From: Aquibium oceanicum | Lineage (GTDB): Bacteria > Pseudomonadota > Alphaproteobacteria > Rhizobiales > Rhizobiaceae | DNA length: 64,000 bases | Direction: 5' to 3' | Assembly (NCBI RefSeq): GCF_001889605.1 | Contig: NZ_CP018171.1 | Location: forward strand, 248,001 to 312,000 | Shown here: positions 45,652 through 58,096 of the stretch, piece after piece | Layout of the letters: every line of letters starts with the position of its first letter | Position numbering within the stretch: the first letter of the stretch is position 1 | Notes under the pieces: model-generated | Databases searched by the model: none | What the model was told of the DNA's origin: nothing | Seen by the model: only the letters and a program-made list of their open reading frames with translations | Program-made: the position numbers and the translations under genes

Positions 45652-46830
45652 TCAGTTCCTTTTCTCGGGGTCCACCGCCACGGCCGACACAGGCACGATC
45701 TCGATCCCCCGCTTCTTGGCTTCGCGGACCCATGAGGCGACGGCATCGACCGTAGTGTCGAAGGCCGAACCGGTCCCGAGTGCGTAGCCCCTGGCGCGGG
45801 CGGTCGCCTCGAGCTGGTCGAGCTTCTTGAGGACCGCACCGCGGTCCCGCGCCTCGTCGATGACGGCATCGCCCTGGGCGAACGGGACCTTGTTCTTGGC
45901 GGCGAGTTCGCCCGCAAGGCTGCGCGCCGACGATCCGTCGTCGAGATAGAGCAGGCCACGCGCGCCGATCTCTTCCATCACCGGGGCGAAGGCGGCGCGG
46001 TCGGTGGCGAAGCGGGCGCCCATGTAGTTCATGACGCCGATGAAGTTGGTCGTGCGCGACAGGGTCCAGTGGAGGTTGGAAATGTTCTGCTGCTCGTCGG
46101 CATCGGTCGTCAACGTGTTGCGGCCGGGATTGACGCGCGGATAATCGAAAGGCTCCAGCGGAAGCTGCATCATGATCTCGTGGCCGTCGCGGCGCGCGGC
46201 CTGCATCCAGCGGCCGATGCTGTTACCCTGCGGCGCGAAGGCGAGCGTGACCTCCGGCGGAAGCTTCTCGATGGCTTCCTGCGTGCCCGTCTGTGAAAGC
46301 CCGAGCCCGCCGATGACGATCGCCACCCGCGCGCCGCGCGCACCGGACCACGGCCGGGCATAGACGTCCACCGCCCGGCGGCCATCGGCGGCGCGGACCG
46401 GGAGCGGACCCGATTCGGATTGTTCCAGGAGTGCCCTGTCGGGCAGATGCGCCACCCGCAGATCCTGTCCGACGGCGGAGGGATCTCGGATCACGATGAC
46501 GTTCTTGGCGTCACCCGATTCGGGCGAGAGCTTGATGATGGAGGGACCGGGTGTCCTGGCGGCGGAGGCGGGTTCGGCTGGAGGCGTTTCCGCCTTCTGG
46601 AGCGCGACGACGGTCTCGGCGTCGGCCGCATCGGCTGCAACGGAGGTCCTGGCCTCCACGGCAGGGGTGCGGAACGGGTCAGGCTGGAGCGCTATGTAGC
46701 CGCCGGCTGCGACGATGGCGGCTGCAAGCGCCATGCCGCCGATGCGGGACGGACGAGGAAAACCCCAGCCGCGCTTGGTGGATTCCCGACGCCTTTCCTG
46801 CCCGAGGGGACGTTCGAGTTCCTTGGTCAC
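45652..46830 (-). CDS. Divergent polysaccharide deacetylase family protein
   Basis: 392 residues. One N-terminal transmembrane anchor (about 29-48, IGGMALAAAIVAAGGYIAL), an unordered Ala/Glu-rich linker, and a periplasmic domain from about residue 165 starting VAIVIGGLGLSQTGTQEAI. Segments QLPLEPFDYP, FIGVMNYMGARF and LLYLDDGSSARS are family marks. Members are widespread beside ctpA and envC in alphaproteobacteria, suggesting cell-wall work; enzyme activity is not established for the divergent group. Confidence 0.85.
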   Translation of the reverse strand: MTKELERPLGQERRRESTKRGWGFPRPSRIGGMALAAAIVAAGGYIALQPDPFRTPAVEARTSVAADAADAETVVALQKAETPPAEPASAARTPGPSIIKLSPESGDAKNVIVIRDPSAVGQDLRVAHLPDRALLEQSESGPLPVRAADGRRAVDVYARPWSGARGARVAIVIGGLGLSQTGTQEAIEKLPPEVTLAFAPQGNSIGRWMQAARRDGHEIMMQLPLEPFDYPRVNPGRNTLTTDADEQQNISNLHWTLSRTTNFIGVMNYMGARFATDRAAFAPVMEEIGARGLLYLDDGSSARSLAGELAAKNKVPFAQGDAVIDEARDRGAVLKKLDQLEATARARGYALGTGSAFDTTVDAVASWVREAKKRGIEIVPVSAVAVDPEKRN

Positions 46831-46906
46831 GGGCGGAAACGACTTCCCTGGAGCGCAAGCGACGTTTGCTGGCGCCGGGCCTTAGCACCGGCGCCAGGGT
46901 GAGGCA

Positions 46907-48232
46907 CTACTGGTTCAGAACCGCCTGGTCGGGGTTCGGCGGAAATGCCGGGTCGGTCTTCTTTCCGCGCAGCAGGTCCATCGCGTAGGAGAGCTGGACG
47001 TCGTCCTTCGGGTCCGGCGGCACGTAGGCGGCGGAGCCCGAACCCTCGTCGTCCTCGGCGGCGCCCTTGATGTGGCCCCGCAGGTCCGATTCGCCGCGCG
47101 ACACGTCGCGACCGAGCAGTTCGTCCGGCAAGGGTTGTTCGACCTTGATGTCCGGGATGATGCCCGTTCCCTGGATCGACGTGCCCGACGGCGTGTAATA
47201 GAGCGCCGTCGTTAGCCGAAGCGCGCCGTTTTCGGCCAGCGGGATGATCGTCTGGACGGATCCCTTGCCGAAGGAGCGGGTGCCGAGCACGGTGGCGCGG
47301 CGATGGTCCTGCAGCGCGCCTGCGACGATCTCCGAGGCGCTCGCCGAGCCACCGTTGACCAGTACGATGATCGGCTTGCCGTCCGTCAGGTCGCCGGCGC
47401 GCGAGTCGAACCGGGTCACGTCCTTCGGGTCGCGTCCGCGGGTGGAGACGATCTCGCCGCGGTCGAGGAAGGCATCCGACACGCTGACGGCCTGGTCGAG
47501 CAGCCCGCCCGGGTTCAGCCGCAGATCCAGGACGTAGCCCTTGAGCTTGTCGGCCGGGATGTCCTTCTTCATGGCAGCGATCGCGCTGCGCAGGTCATCG
47601 AAGGTCTTCTCCGTGAAGGAGGTGATCTTCATGTAGCCGACGTCTTCCTCAACCCGGTACTTGACCGCCTTCACCTTGATGATGTCGCGGATGACAGTGA
47701 TCTGGATCGGGTCGGTGGCGCCCTCGCGCAGGATGGTCAGCTCGATCGGCGTGTTGACCCCGCCGCGCATCTTTTCGACCGCTTCCGACAGGGTGAGGCC
47801 CCGGACTTCCTCGCCGTCGATCTCGGAGATCAGGTCTCCCGCAAGCACGCCGGCACGCGAGGCCGGGGTGTCGTCGATCGGGGTGATGACCTTGACGAGC
47901 TCATTCTCCATCGTGACCTCGATGCCGAGGCCGCCGAACTCGCCCTTGGTCTGGACCCGCATGTCTTTGGCGGCTTCCGGATTGAGGTACGAGGAATGCG
48001 GGTCGAGCGAGGTGAGCATGCCGTTGATGGCGCTCTCCACCAGCATCTTGTCTTCCGGCGGCGTGACGTACTGCGCCCGCACCCGCTCGAAGATGTCGCC
48101 GAAGATGGCGAGCTGGCGATAGGTGTCGGAACCAGCGGCGTTGGCCGTGGTACTCGGCGAACCGTAAACGACGCTCATCGCTGTCGCGCCCATCAGGGCG
48201 CCGGCAAAAAGAAGCGACAACCTACGTACCAT
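46907..48232 (-). CDS. ctpA: Carboxy-terminal processing protease (S41)
   Basis: 441 residues. Signal sequence (MVRRLSLLFAGALMGATAMSV), then a PDZ domain (about 85-170, GGLGIEV) and the S41 core with VNGGSASASEIVAGAL (catalytic Ser) and GTRSFGKGSVQT (catalytic Lys). It cuts periplasmic proteins from the C-terminus. The start at 48232 has AGGA upstream and overlaps envC by 11 bp. Operon with envC. Confidence 0.94.
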   Translation of the reverse strand: MVRRLSLLFAGALMGATAMSVVYGSPSTTANAAGSDTYRQLAIFGDIFERVRAQYVTPPEDKMLVESAINGMLTSLDPHSSYLNPEAAKDMRVQTKGEFGGLGIEVTMENELVKVITPIDDTPASRAGVLAGDLISEIDGEEVRGLTLSEAVEKMRGGVNTPIELTILREGATDPIQITVIRDIIKVKAVKYRVEEDVGYMKITSFTEKTFDDLRSAIAAMKKDIPADKLKGYVLDLRLNPGGLLDQAVSVSDAFLDRGEIVSTRGRDPKDVTRFDSRAGDLTDGKPIIVLVNGGSASASEIVAGALQDHRRATVLGTRSFGKGSVQTIIPLAENGALRLTTALYYTPSGTSIQGTGIIPDIKVEQPLPDELLGRDVSRGESDLRGHIKGAAEDDEGSGSAAYVPPDPKDDVQLSYAMDLLRGKKTDPAFPPNPDQAVLNQ

Positions 48233-49574
48233 TTCCTGTCCTTCCAGAACTGCGTTCCGTCCACCAGGGTGACGGATCGACGGGTTTTCCATCTTTTCGG
48301 AACTCGACATACAGTTCCGGATTGGTGTTGGTACTTCCGAACGCCATCATGCTGGTGAGCCTTGCCTCGCCCATTGCACCCACCGGCTCTCCGGCAACGA
48401 CGGACTGACCGAGCGAGACGCTTGTTCTTCCCAAGCCTGCCAGGACCACATGATAGCCGTCGCCCGCGTCCAGGATCAAGAGTTGACCGTAGGAGCGGAA
48501 CGGTCCGGCATAGAGCACGCTGCCATCTGCAGGTGCGGTGACGATAGAGCCGGATTGTGTTTGAACGGTGTCGCCAAGCATGTGCCCGCCGACCCCGTCG
48601 CCGTCTCCGAAGCGGCGCACGATCGCGCCGGGAACGGGCAGCGAAACCTTCTTCAGAAGGCTGTCGAACGGCATTCCGCCGACCAGCCGGTTCTGTTCGG
48701 GTATGGGCTTTCCGGCCGCTTCCGCCTCGCGTCGTGCCCGTTCCTCCTCGGCGCGCCGTGCCTCCTCCGCCGCCTGCCGGACGGCGGTGATCTCCTCCTC
48801 GAGCGCGGCGATCAATTCCTTGAGAGAACCCGCGCGAGCGGCGAGTTCCTCGGCCTTGCGCCGCTCCGCCTCGGCCGTCGACTGCGATTCGCGCAGAAGC
48901 CGCTGCTTCTCCTCCTGCAGCAGTGCGAGCCGCTGCTTTTCGGCCGCCTGATCACGCAACGTGGCGAGCAGGCGCTCCTTCTCGCCGTCGATCGACATGC
49001 GCAGGGAGGCCAGTTCGCGCAGGTCCGAGATCAGGATCTCGGTCTCGCCGCGCAGTTCAGGCACAACGGCGCCGAGCACGATGGCGCTGCGGACGGACGA
49101 CAGCGCGTCCTCCGGCTTGACGAGGATCGCCGGCGGAGGATTGAGGCCCATGCGCTGGAGGGCGCCGAGCACCTCGGCCAACACGCCGCGCCTTGCATGC
49201 AGCGAGCGCTTGATCTTCGTCTCCTGGTCCTCGAGCCCCGCCAGCCTTTCCTCGATCCCCGAAATGTCCTCAGCCAGTTTGCGCTCGGTCTTGGCTGTCT
49301 GGACAAGAGCGGCGGTGATGGCGGTGGTGTCCTTGCGGACCGTGGCGATTTCGTCGGCAAGTTCCTCGAGCCGCTCGTCGGTGAGCGTCATTGCTTCCAG
49401 GATGCTTTCGTATTCCGACCGGGTCTGCTCCCGCTTTTCCGTAAGTTCGTGCGGATCCTGCGCCGCCGCTGCCGGCGCCACGACCAGCGCGAGCACCGAC
49501 GACACGATGCCGACATGCATCGCGCGGCGCAGCTGCCGGCAGGCGGAAAGGGTCATCTTGGCCGCGAGGTCCAT
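48222..49574 (-). CDS. envC: Murein hydrolase activator EnvC-like, degenerate M23 domain
   Basis: 450 residues. N-terminal signal (about 15-38), a long coiled coil (about 40-280), and a C-terminal LytM/M23-type domain starting VSLPVPGAIVRRFGDGDG. The usual metal-ligand H-x-G-x-D and H-x-H sites are not kept (GGHMLGDTVQT, NPELYVEFR), so it probably activates amidases rather than cutting peptidoglycan itself. Upstream of ctpA, same direction. Confidence 0.88.
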   Translation of the reverse strand: MDLAAKMTLSACRQLRRAMHVGIVSSVLALVVAPAAAAQDPHELTEKREQTRSEYESILEAMTLTDERLEELADEIATVRKDTTAITAALVQTAKTERKLAEDISGIEERLAGLEDQETKIKRSLHARRGVLAEVLGALQRMGLNPPPAILVKPEDALSSVRSAIVLGAVVPELRGETEILISDLRELASLRMSIDGEKERLLATLRDQAAEKQRLALLQEEKQRLLRESQSTAEAERRKAEELAARAGSLKELIAALEEEITAVRQAAEEARRAEEERARREAEAAGKPIPEQNRLVGGMPFDSLLKKVSLPVPGAIVRRFGDGDGVGGHMLGDTVQTQSGSIVTAPADGSVLYAGPFRSYGQLLILDAGDGYHVVLAGLGRTSVSLGQSVVAGEPVGAMGEARLTSMMAFGSTNTNPELYVEFRKDGKPVDPSPWWTERSSGRTGNGT

Positions 49575-49696
49575 TCTTCCAGAGTAGGGACAAGCCAGTT
49601 AACGAAGCATCAACCATACCGGGTCGGTTGCAAGCCCCATGGTCCTCTGTCGGTCGCCTTTTTGGCGAAAATGATGCCGGAGGACAGAAAAAACGC

Positions 49697-50179
49697 TCAG
49701 GCGCGGTGATAGGGGTGGCCGGAAAGGATCATCACGACCCGGTAGAGTTGTTCCGCCAGCATGACCCGCGCCAGTTGATGCGGCCAGGTTAGCGAGCCGA
49801 AGGAGAGCACGAGCGCCGCCTTGCGCACCGCATCCTCGGCGTGGCCGTCCGGCCCTCCTATGGCGAAGAGCATGTCGCGCTGACCCTGGTCGCGGCGCTC
49901 GCCGATCCACGAAGCGAGCGCTTCGGACGACAGGTTCTTTCCGCGTTCGTCGAGAATCACGAGGGCAGTCCCCGCGGCCGATGCCGTATCGAGCCGCTGT
50001 GCCTCGTCGCGCTTGCGCTCTGCCGCGCCTTGCGCGCGGCTCTCGGCGATTTCCGTCAGCCCGGCCCATTCGAGCCCGACGGGGGGACCGGCCTTGGCAA
50101 ACCGGTCGAGATAGCGATCAGCCAATTCCCGCTCGGGGCCGGCCTTCATCCGGCCCACGGCATGAACGGCAATCTTCAT
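49697..50179 (-). CDS. rlmH: 23S rRNA pseudouridine-1915 N3-methyltransferase
   Basis: 160 residues, SPOUT fold. Contains LVILDERGKNLSSEALASWI, FAIGGPDGH and the C-terminal LTWPHQLARVMLAEQLYR, the SAM-binding knot. Acts on the 70S ribosome. 19 bp after rsfS, same strand. Confidence 0.96.
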   Translation of the reverse strand: MKIAVHAVGRMKAGPERELADRYLDRFAKAGPPVGLEWAGLTEIAESRAQGAAERKRDEAQRLDTASAAGTALVILDERGKNLSSEALASWIGERRDQGQRDMLFAIGGPDGHAEDAVRKAALVLSFGSLTWPHQLARVMLAEQLYRVVMILSGHPYHRA

Positions 50180-50198
50180 TCCGCCTTGTCGAAACGGT

Positions 50199-50573
50199 TC
50201 AGTGAACCGTCTCGTCCTCCAGGTCCGGGGCCTGCCACATCTTTTCGATGTTGTAGAACTCGCGGACTTCCGGTCGGAAGACGTGGACGATCACGTCGCC
50301 GGCATCGATCAGCACCCAGTCGGCGCTGGCAAGGCCTTCGACCCGGGCGGTGCCCAGCCCGGACTCCTTGAGCGCCTTGATCAGATGATCGGCCACGGCC
50401 GAGACATGGCGGTTCGAACGGCCGGAGGCCACGACCATGTAATCGGCAATGCTCGATTTGCGCTGGATGTCGATCGGGACGACGTTTTCGGCCTTTGAGT
50501 CTTCGAGAGAGTCAAGGACGGTTTTCAAGGCATGGGCAATACCATTCCGGTTCAACCCAGCCGGCGAAGGCAT
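50199..50573 (-). CDS. rsfS: Ribosomal silencing factor RsfS
   Basis: 124 residues. Family segments KAENVVPIDIQRKSSIADYMVVASG and GLASADWVLIDAGDVIVHVF. Binds L14 and blocks subunit joining in starvation. ATG 50573 is chosen; TTG 50594 would add seven residues. It is upstream of rlmH. Confidence 0.94.
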   Translation of the reverse strand: MPSPAGLNRNGIAHALKTVLDSLEDSKAENVVPIDIQRKSSIADYMVVASGRSNRHVSAVADHLIKALKESGLGTARVEGLASADWVLIDAGDVIVHVFRPEVREFYNIEKMWQAPDLEDETVH

Positions 50574-50723
50574 ATTCTCAGCCTTCTTCACCAAAGCTGT
50601 TCTCAGTGTCTTTCCTTTCGCATCAAGAACAACGACGTCGCCATGAATCGTGGGCGACAGAGGAAAGATAGGCAGAGTCCCTTAACACTTTCAAGACGTG
50701 CCGCCTTCACATTCCGCCGCCGG

Positions 50724-52022
50724 CTATTCCTCCGCGTGAGAAGGGGGTGATTCGCCGGTCGGCGCGAAGGCGAGTTCCGCGGCCGGAGGCGTCTGGGCGG
50801 ACAGCGGCGCGAAGTCTCCGCTCTCGGCCGCCGGCACCGCCTGCGTCTGTGTCAGCCGCCACAGCACGAAGCTTCCGAAAGCGAGCGCGATGACGACGGC
50901 GATGACGATGAAGGCGCCGGTACCGACGATTGCCGTAAGCGCTGTGGCCATGCCGGGGATGACGAAACCCGACAGCGACCAGGCGAACAGCATCGTGCTC
51001 GCCAGCACCACAAGGTCGCCCTTCTCGGCGCGGTCATTGGCGTGGGCGCTGGAGATCGAATAGATCGATTCGGTGGCGCCGCTCCAAACCATGTAGACGA
51101 CGATCATCCACCAGAAGACGGAACCGTCCGCGCCGGTTGCGAGCAACCCCGCGCCGACGACGATGATCGAGGCCGCAACCAGCACGTAGCGGCGGTCGGT
51201 GCGATCCGACAGCCAGCCGAGCGGCAGCTGAACGATCAGCGTGCCGAGCGGCATGGCCAGCAGCAGGAGGGCGACGTCGTTCTTGCCGAAGCCGAGCGCG
51301 GTGGCGTGGATCGGCGCGAAGCCCGCCACCATCATCGACAGTCCGCCGACCGCGAGCATTCCCGCCAGTCCGACCGGCGAGACGCTCCATGCCCGCCGGA
51401 GCGCGATCGAGGCGATCGGCGGCGGCGGCGGCGTCCTCAGCCGCGTCAGCCCGACCGGAATGATGGAAACGGCGGCGAAAGCGACCGCCAGAACCGGCGC
51501 GGCGTTGGTCATGGCGTCGATGAAGGATAGGAGGAACGACCCCATGCCCAGCCCGACGATGTAGCTCATGTAGAAGGTCGCGGTGACGCGCCCGCGGATG
51601 TCGTTCTCGACGACGTCGTTGAGCCAGCTCTGCGCCACGATGAACAGGCCCGATATCGCAAAGCCGTAAAGCACGCGCGCCACGATCCACAGCCAGGGAT
51701 CGACGGTCACGCCAACCGCGACGTTGGACAGGATGATCAGCGCCGAAAAGGTCATGAAGGCGCGCGCATGCCCGACGCGGTTGACCATGCGCCCGGTGAG
51801 GAAGCATCCGGCCATGCCGCCGGCCGACAGGCCAGTCAGGATGAGGCCTGCCCAGGTCGGCGGCAACCCTTCCGCGCCGAGCCGCACCGGTATGAAGGCG
51901 AACATCAGGCCGTTGCCGACGGCGACGAGCGCCGACGACAGGATGACGCTGGCGATCGCCGTCAGCGGCGCCGGCAGCGCGTCGGCGGAGGCGTTCTGAT
52001 CGTTGGAGACGGAGGCGCTCAT
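50724..52022 (-). CDS. MFS transporter
   Basis: 432 residues, 12 transmembrane helices with a C-terminal hydrophilic tail of about 45 residues. The motif GCFLTGRMVNRVGHARAF between helices 2 and 3 fits the MFS A motif loosely. The YcaD/MFS_1 group without a clear substrate. ATG 52022 is used; TTG 52034 is less likely. It lies between rsfS and nadD, which are usually closer. Confidence 0.85.
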   Translation of the reverse strand: MSASVSNDQNASADALPAPLTAIASVILSSALVAVGNGLMFAFIPVRLGAEGLPPTWAGLILTGLSAGGMAGCFLTGRMVNRVGHARAFMTFSALIILSNVAVGVTVDPWLWIVARVLYGFAISGLFIVAQSWLNDVVENDIRGRVTATFYMSYIVGLGMGSFLLSFIDAMTNAAPVLAVAFAAVSIIPVGLTRLRTPPPPPIASIALRRAWSVSPVGLAGMLAVGGLSMMVAGFAPIHATALGFGKNDVALLLLAMPLGTLIVQLPLGWLSDRTDRRYVLVAASIIVVGAGLLATGADGSVFWWMIVVYMVWSGATESIYSISSAHANDRAEKGDLVVLASTMLFAWSLSGFVIPGMATALTAIVGTGAFIVIAVVIALAFGSFVLWRLTQTQAVPAAESGDFAPLSAQTPPAAELAFAPTGESPPSHAEE

Positions 52023-52107
52023 GGTGAGGAACAATGTCGGTTTCGCCGGCCGCCGAATGCGACGAAAGCGGCAGAAACTGTCCCGAACCGGACGACGTTT
52101 CGCCGGC

Positions 52108-52734
52108 TCAGTCCCGCGACGCGCCGGTGCGCAGCGCGGTGGAGGAAAGCGAGGATCGCGGGCCGTGGATGAAGGTCCAGGCGGGCGCTTGCATGCGTGC
52201 CAGCTTGGCGGCCTCGTCCTCGTCGACGCGGGCGCGTGCGAAGGTCTTGGCCATGACCGAGGAAAGGAACGCCAGCGTCGAGCCGGGGCGGTCGATCACC
52301 GCGATTGGAAAGGTGGAAGCGATCGCCCGCCAGTCCTGCCAGCGATGGAACGTCGCCAGGCTGTCGGCGCCCATGACCCAGACGAAATGAACGCCGGGAT
52401 TGCGCGCCTTCACCAGCGCCAGCGTCTCGGCGGTGTAGCGGATGCGCCAGGCGGCCTCGAAGGCGGTGACTTTCACACGCGGATCGTGCATGAGCGCCCG
52501 GGAGCGCTCGATTCGTTCGCCGAGCGGCGCGAGGTCGCCCGCCTTCTTCAGCGGATTGCCGGGCGTCACCATCCACCAGAGCTGGTCGAGACGCAGGCGC
52601 CTCAACGCGATTTCGGCGGCGAGCGCATGGCCGCGGTGGGGAGGGTTGAAGGAGCCGCCAAACAGGCCGACGGCCATGCCCTTCTCGACATGGGGCATGC
52701 GCATGTAGCGCTGGTGCGCTCCAACGGAGCTCAT
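52108..52734 (-). CDS. nadD: Nicotinate-nucleotide adenylyltransferase
   Basis: 208 residues. VGLFGGSFNPPHRGHA holds the H-x-G-H nucleotidyl motif, and SSLSSTALR is the second ATP loop (ISST-type). Makes NaAD in NAD synthesis. I start at ATG 52734 because it overlaps the stop of the upstream hydrolase (ATGA), indicating coupling; MPHVEKG at 52698 lacks a ribosome site. Confidence 0.92.
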   Translation of the reverse strand: MSSVGAHQRYMRMPHVEKGMAVGLFGGSFNPPHRGHALAAEIALRRLRLDQLWWMVTPGNPLKKAGDLAPLGERIERSRALMHDPRVKVTAFEAAWRIRYTAETLALVKARNPGVHFVWVMGADSLATFHRWQDWRAIASTFPIAVIDRPGSTLAFLSSVMAKTFARARVDEDEAAKLARMQAPAWTFIHGPRSSLSSTALRTGASRD

Positions 52735-53537
52735 CGGCGAGATGCCTCGAGGAACGCCAGGATCCGACCCTGGACGGATCGGTTCCACGACAGCCAGTGG
52801 TCGTCATGGAGCGGGTCGGGCGCCCGATAGACGACGGATTGATGTCGACCGGCACGCGCCATGAACGCACCGCAGTCGCCGCGCAGCGGAGATAGCCGGA
52901 ACCAGGGATCGTCCGCTCCAACCAGTGACAGGACAGGCTGGTCCGCGGGGGCGCTCAATCCGCGATATTCCGGCCACCCGGCATGGCAGGTCCAGCCCTC
53001 GATGATGCGCGCTCTTGCGGACAGCCCGTCGATGGTCGCAACCGTGATCGCACCTTCGGAATGTCCCATCAGGAAGACCGGAAGTTCGGCGATGCGCGGG
53101 ACGGCCCGGGTCTTTCGAAAGGCGTGACGGATTTCGGACTGCCGCCATCCCAGAACCTCGCGGTGCAGCCCTGCGCGATGGCTGTAAGGAGCGCAACTGA
53201 CTGGCTTGTGCCGCCTGGCGAAGCTGTCGGGGGCGATGACGATGTATCCGGCACGGGCAAGAAATGCGCCGGTCACGTCGGTAATGCGGCTCAAACCGTC
53301 GCATCCATGAGCGTAGAATACGACGCCGGAGGCGCGGCTGGCGTATGCTTCCGCCCCGGCAAGAAGATCCGCAATCGCCGATTTCCGGAAGTGTCCCGGG
53401 CGATTCGGCAGATAAACGCGCGCGGCCTCGAAGGTGTGATCGAGTTCGGTCGTCGCGACCACTGGATCGGCCGCGTTCGCAGCGGACAGCCAGCAACAAA
53501 AGAATGCGGCGGCGATCAATATGCCGCGAAAGACCAT
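52731..53537 (-). CDS. Secreted alpha/beta hydrolase (dienelactone hydrolase-like)
   Basis: 268 residues with a signal peptide ending near ANAADP (about 1-23). The nucleophile elbow is MGHSEGAI (Ser in G-x-S-x-G), with an Asp in VGADDPW and a His in LHDDHWLSW completing a triad. YAHGCDGLSRI gives the oxyanion part. Substrate unknown. Its stop overlaps nadD by 4 bp; it lies 38 bp after proA. This placement between proA and nadD is unusual. Confidence 0.75.
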   Translation of the reverse strand: MVFRGILIAAAFFCCWLSAANAADPVVATTELDHTFEAARVYLPNRPGHFRKSAIADLLAGAEAYASRASGVVFYAHGCDGLSRITDVTGAFLARAGYIVIAPDSFARRHKPVSCAPYSHRAGLHREVLGWRQSEIRHAFRKTRAVPRIAELPVFLMGHSEGAITVATIDGLSARARIIEGWTCHAGWPEYRGLSAPADQPVLSLVGADDPWFRLSPLRGDCGAFMARAGRHQSVVYRAPDPLHDDHWLSWNRSVQGRILAFLEASRR

Positions 53538-53575
53538 GCCCCGCGGCGATCCCCGCCCGTCAATGGCACTGACGC

Positions 53576-54862
53576 TCACGGCCGCGTCTGACCCGTTCCG
53601 CGCACACGATACTTGAAGGAAGTCAGCTGCTCGACGCCGACCGGCCCGCGCGCATGCATGCGGCCGGTGGCGATGCCGATCTCGGCGCCCATCCCGAACT
53701 CGCCGCCATCGGCGAACTGGGTGGAGGCGTTGTGGAGCAGGATGGCGGAATCGATCTCGTTGAAGAACCGTTCGACGACTTCCGCATCCTCGGCGACGAT
53801 CGCCTCGGTGTGGTGGGAGGAATGGGCTTCGATGTGCTCGATCGCGTCCGCGACGCCGTCGACCAGCTTCACCGAGATGATCGCGTCGAGATACTCCGTC
53901 GTCCAGTCGGCTTCCGTCGCCGGCTTCGCCTCGGGATAGAGCGTCCGCGCTTCCTCGTCCGCCCTGATCTCGCAGCCCGCGTTCGCCAGGGCGTTCAGGA
54001 TCGGCAATAGATGCGTGTCGGCGCAGGCGCGGTCGACGAGCAGCGTCTCGGCGGCGCCGCAGATGCCGGTGCGCCGCATCTTGGCGTTGACTGCGATCTT
54101 CACGGCCATGTCGAGGTCGGCTGACTTGTCGACGTAGAGATGGCAGATGCCTTCTAGATGCGCGAAGACCGGCACCCGCGCCTCGGTCTGCACCCGTTCG
54201 ACGAGCCCGCGCCCGCCGCGCGGGATGATGACGTCGATGTTTCCGCCGAGCCCCTTCAGCATTTCGCCGACGGCGGCGCGGTCGGTCACCGGAACGAGCT
54301 GGATCGCGTCCTCGGGCAGACCCGCTGCCCGCAGCCCTTCTGCCAGGCAGGCGTGGATTGCCCCGGACGAATTCGCCGAGTCGGACCCGGCGCGCAGGAT
54401 CACGGCGTTGCCGGCTTTCACACAGAGCGCGCCGGCGTCGGCGGTGACGTTGGGCCGGCTCTCGAAGATGACGCCGATCACGCCGAGCGGCGTGCGCACG
54501 CGCTCGATGTGCAGCCCGTTCGGGCGGTCCCACGCGGCGATCACCTCGCCGATCGGATCCTTCAGCTCCGCGATGGCGCGTACTCCGTCAGCCATGGCGC
54601 GGATACGTTCGGGCGTCAGATTGAGGCGATCGAGGAAGGATGCCGCAAGACCGTTCTCCTCGCCCTGCGCCATGTCGAGCCCGTTGGCTTCCAGGATCGC
54701 CGCCTCGTTTCGCAGCAGCGCGTCGGCCATGGCGAGAAGGGCGGCATGCTTGCGCTCCGCGCTGGCCATTGCCAGCGGCCGGGCGGCGGCGCGCGCCTTG
54801 CGGCCCAGCTCGGCCATGATTGCCGCGACGTCTCCGCTCGATCTCTCGTTTCTGGTCAGCAT
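53576..54862 (-). CDS. proA: Gamma-glutamyl phosphate reductase
   Basis: 428 residues. Aldehyde-dehydrogenase fold; catalytic Cys in [12 protein letters not shown], and family segments [14 protein letters not shown] and THTEAIV-like (HHTEAIV). Second step of proline synthesis, reducing glutamyl phosphate with NADPH. The start MLTRNERSS is 4 nt after the proB stop. Confidence 0.97.
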   Translation of the reverse strand: MLTRNERSSGDVAAIMAELGRKARAAARPLAMASAERKHAALLAMADALLRNEAAILEANGLDMAQGEENGLAASFLDRLNLTPERIRAMADGVRAIAELKDPIGEVIAAWDRPNGLHIERVRTPLGVIGVIFESRPNVTADAGALCVKAGNAVILRAGSDSANSSGAIHACLAEGLRAAGLPEDAIQLVPVTDRAAVGEMLKGLGGNIDVIIPRGGRGLVERVQTEARVPVFAHLEGICHLYVDKSADLDMAVKIAVNAKMRRTGICGAAETLLVDRACADTHLLPILNALANAGCEIRADEEARTLYPEAKPATEADWTTEYLDAIISVKLVDGVADAIEHIEAHSSHHTEAIVAEDAEVVERFFNEIDSAILLHNASTQFADGGEFGMGAEIGIATGRMHARGPVGVEQLTSFKYRVRGTGQTRP

Positions 54863-54866
54863 GGCG

Positions 54867-56009
54867 TCAGTCCTGGGTTTCCATCCGGGAAGCACTTTGC
54901 GTCACCACGAGGTCGTCGCGGTGGATCATCGCGGAACGGCCTTCATAGCCGAGCACGCCAGCAATCTCGTTGCTGCGCAGGCCGGCGATCCTTACGGCAT
55001 CCGCGGCGTCGTAGGCAACGAGGCCGCGCGCGATCTCGCGGCCTTCGGGCGCAAGGACCGCGACGGTGTCGCCGCGTGCGAAGCTGCCCTCGACGCGCCT
55101 GACGCCGGCCGGCAGCAGCGACTTTCCGGCCATCAGGGCGCCGACCGCGCCCGCGTCCACCGTCAGCCATCCCGCCGGCTCCAGATTGCCGGCAATCCAG
55201 GTCTTGTAGCCCCGCACCGGCGTGGGGCTCGGCCTGAAGAAGGTCGCTCGCTCGCCCCGATCGATCGCCGATAGCGGGTTGAGCCGCGTTCCGGACGTGA
55301 TGATCATGGCCGTGCCTGCGGTCGTGGCGATCTTGCCGGCATCGAGCTTGGTGCGCATGCCGCCGCGCGAGAGTTCGGAGGCCGCGGCACCCGCCATCGC
55401 CTCGATCTCGGGCGTAATGCGGTCGACGACGGGAATGAATTCGGCGCCGGCATCGAGAGCGGGCGGGGCGGTGTAGAGCCCGTCGATGTCGGACAGGAGT
55501 ACCAGGAGATCGGCCGACATCATCGTCGCTACGCGCGCGGCCAGCCTGTCATTGTCGCCGTAGCGTATTTCCGTCGTGGCGACCGTGTCGTTCTCGTTTA
55601 TGACGGGAACGGCCTTCATCTTCAGAAGGGTTGCGATGGTCGCGCGCGCATTGAGATAGCGCCGCCGCTCCTCGGTGTCGCCGAGCGTCACCAGCACCTG
55701 TCCGGAGTTCAGGGAATGACGTCCGAGTTCCTCCGACCACGCGCCGGCGAGAGCGATTTGCCCGACGGCGGCGGCCGCCTGACTTTCTTCGAGCTTCAGC
55801 GCCCGGCGGCCGAGGCCCAAAATCGTCCGCCCCAGCGCGATCGCCCCGGAGGAAACCACGCACATCTCCACCCCCGCGTCCGCCAGGGCGGCGACATCCG
55901 CGCACAGCGAGCGCAGCCATTCACGCTTCAGGCCGGTTTCGCGGTCGACCAGCAGGGCCGAACCGATCTTCACGACGATGCGGCGGTGGGAGGAGAGGGG
56001 GAGGGTCAT
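54867..56009 (-). CDS. proB: Glutamate 5-kinase
   Basis: 380 residues. Amino-acid kinase domain ([38 protein letters not shown]) and a C-terminal PUA domain (about 280-365). First, feedback-controlled step of proline synthesis. Start at 56009, 11 bp after the obgE stop. Operon obgE-proB-proA. Confidence 0.97.
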   Translation of the reverse strand: MTLPLSSHRRIVVKIGSALLVDRETGLKREWLRSLCADVAALADAGVEMCVVSSGAIALGRTILGLGRRALKLEESQAAAAVGQIALAGAWSEELGRHSLNSGQVLVTLGDTEERRRYLNARATIATLLKMKAVPVINENDTVATTEIRYGDNDRLAARVATMMSADLLVLLSDIDGLYTAPPALDAGAEFIPVVDRITPEIEAMAGAAASELSRGGMRTKLDAGKIATTAGTAMIITSGTRLNPLSAIDRGERATFFRPSPTPVRGYKTWIAGNLEPAGWLTVDAGAVGALMAGKSLLPAGVRRVEGSFARGDTVAVLAPEGREIARGLVAYDAADAVRIAGLRSNEIAGVLGYEGRSAMIHRDDLVVTQSASRMETQD

Positions 56010-56020
56010 CGGTCTGTGCG

Positions 56021-58059
<2,039 letters not shown>

Positions 58060-58096
58060 CGGCCGGCTCCGGCAGACGTCGCGCCTGGGCCGGCGC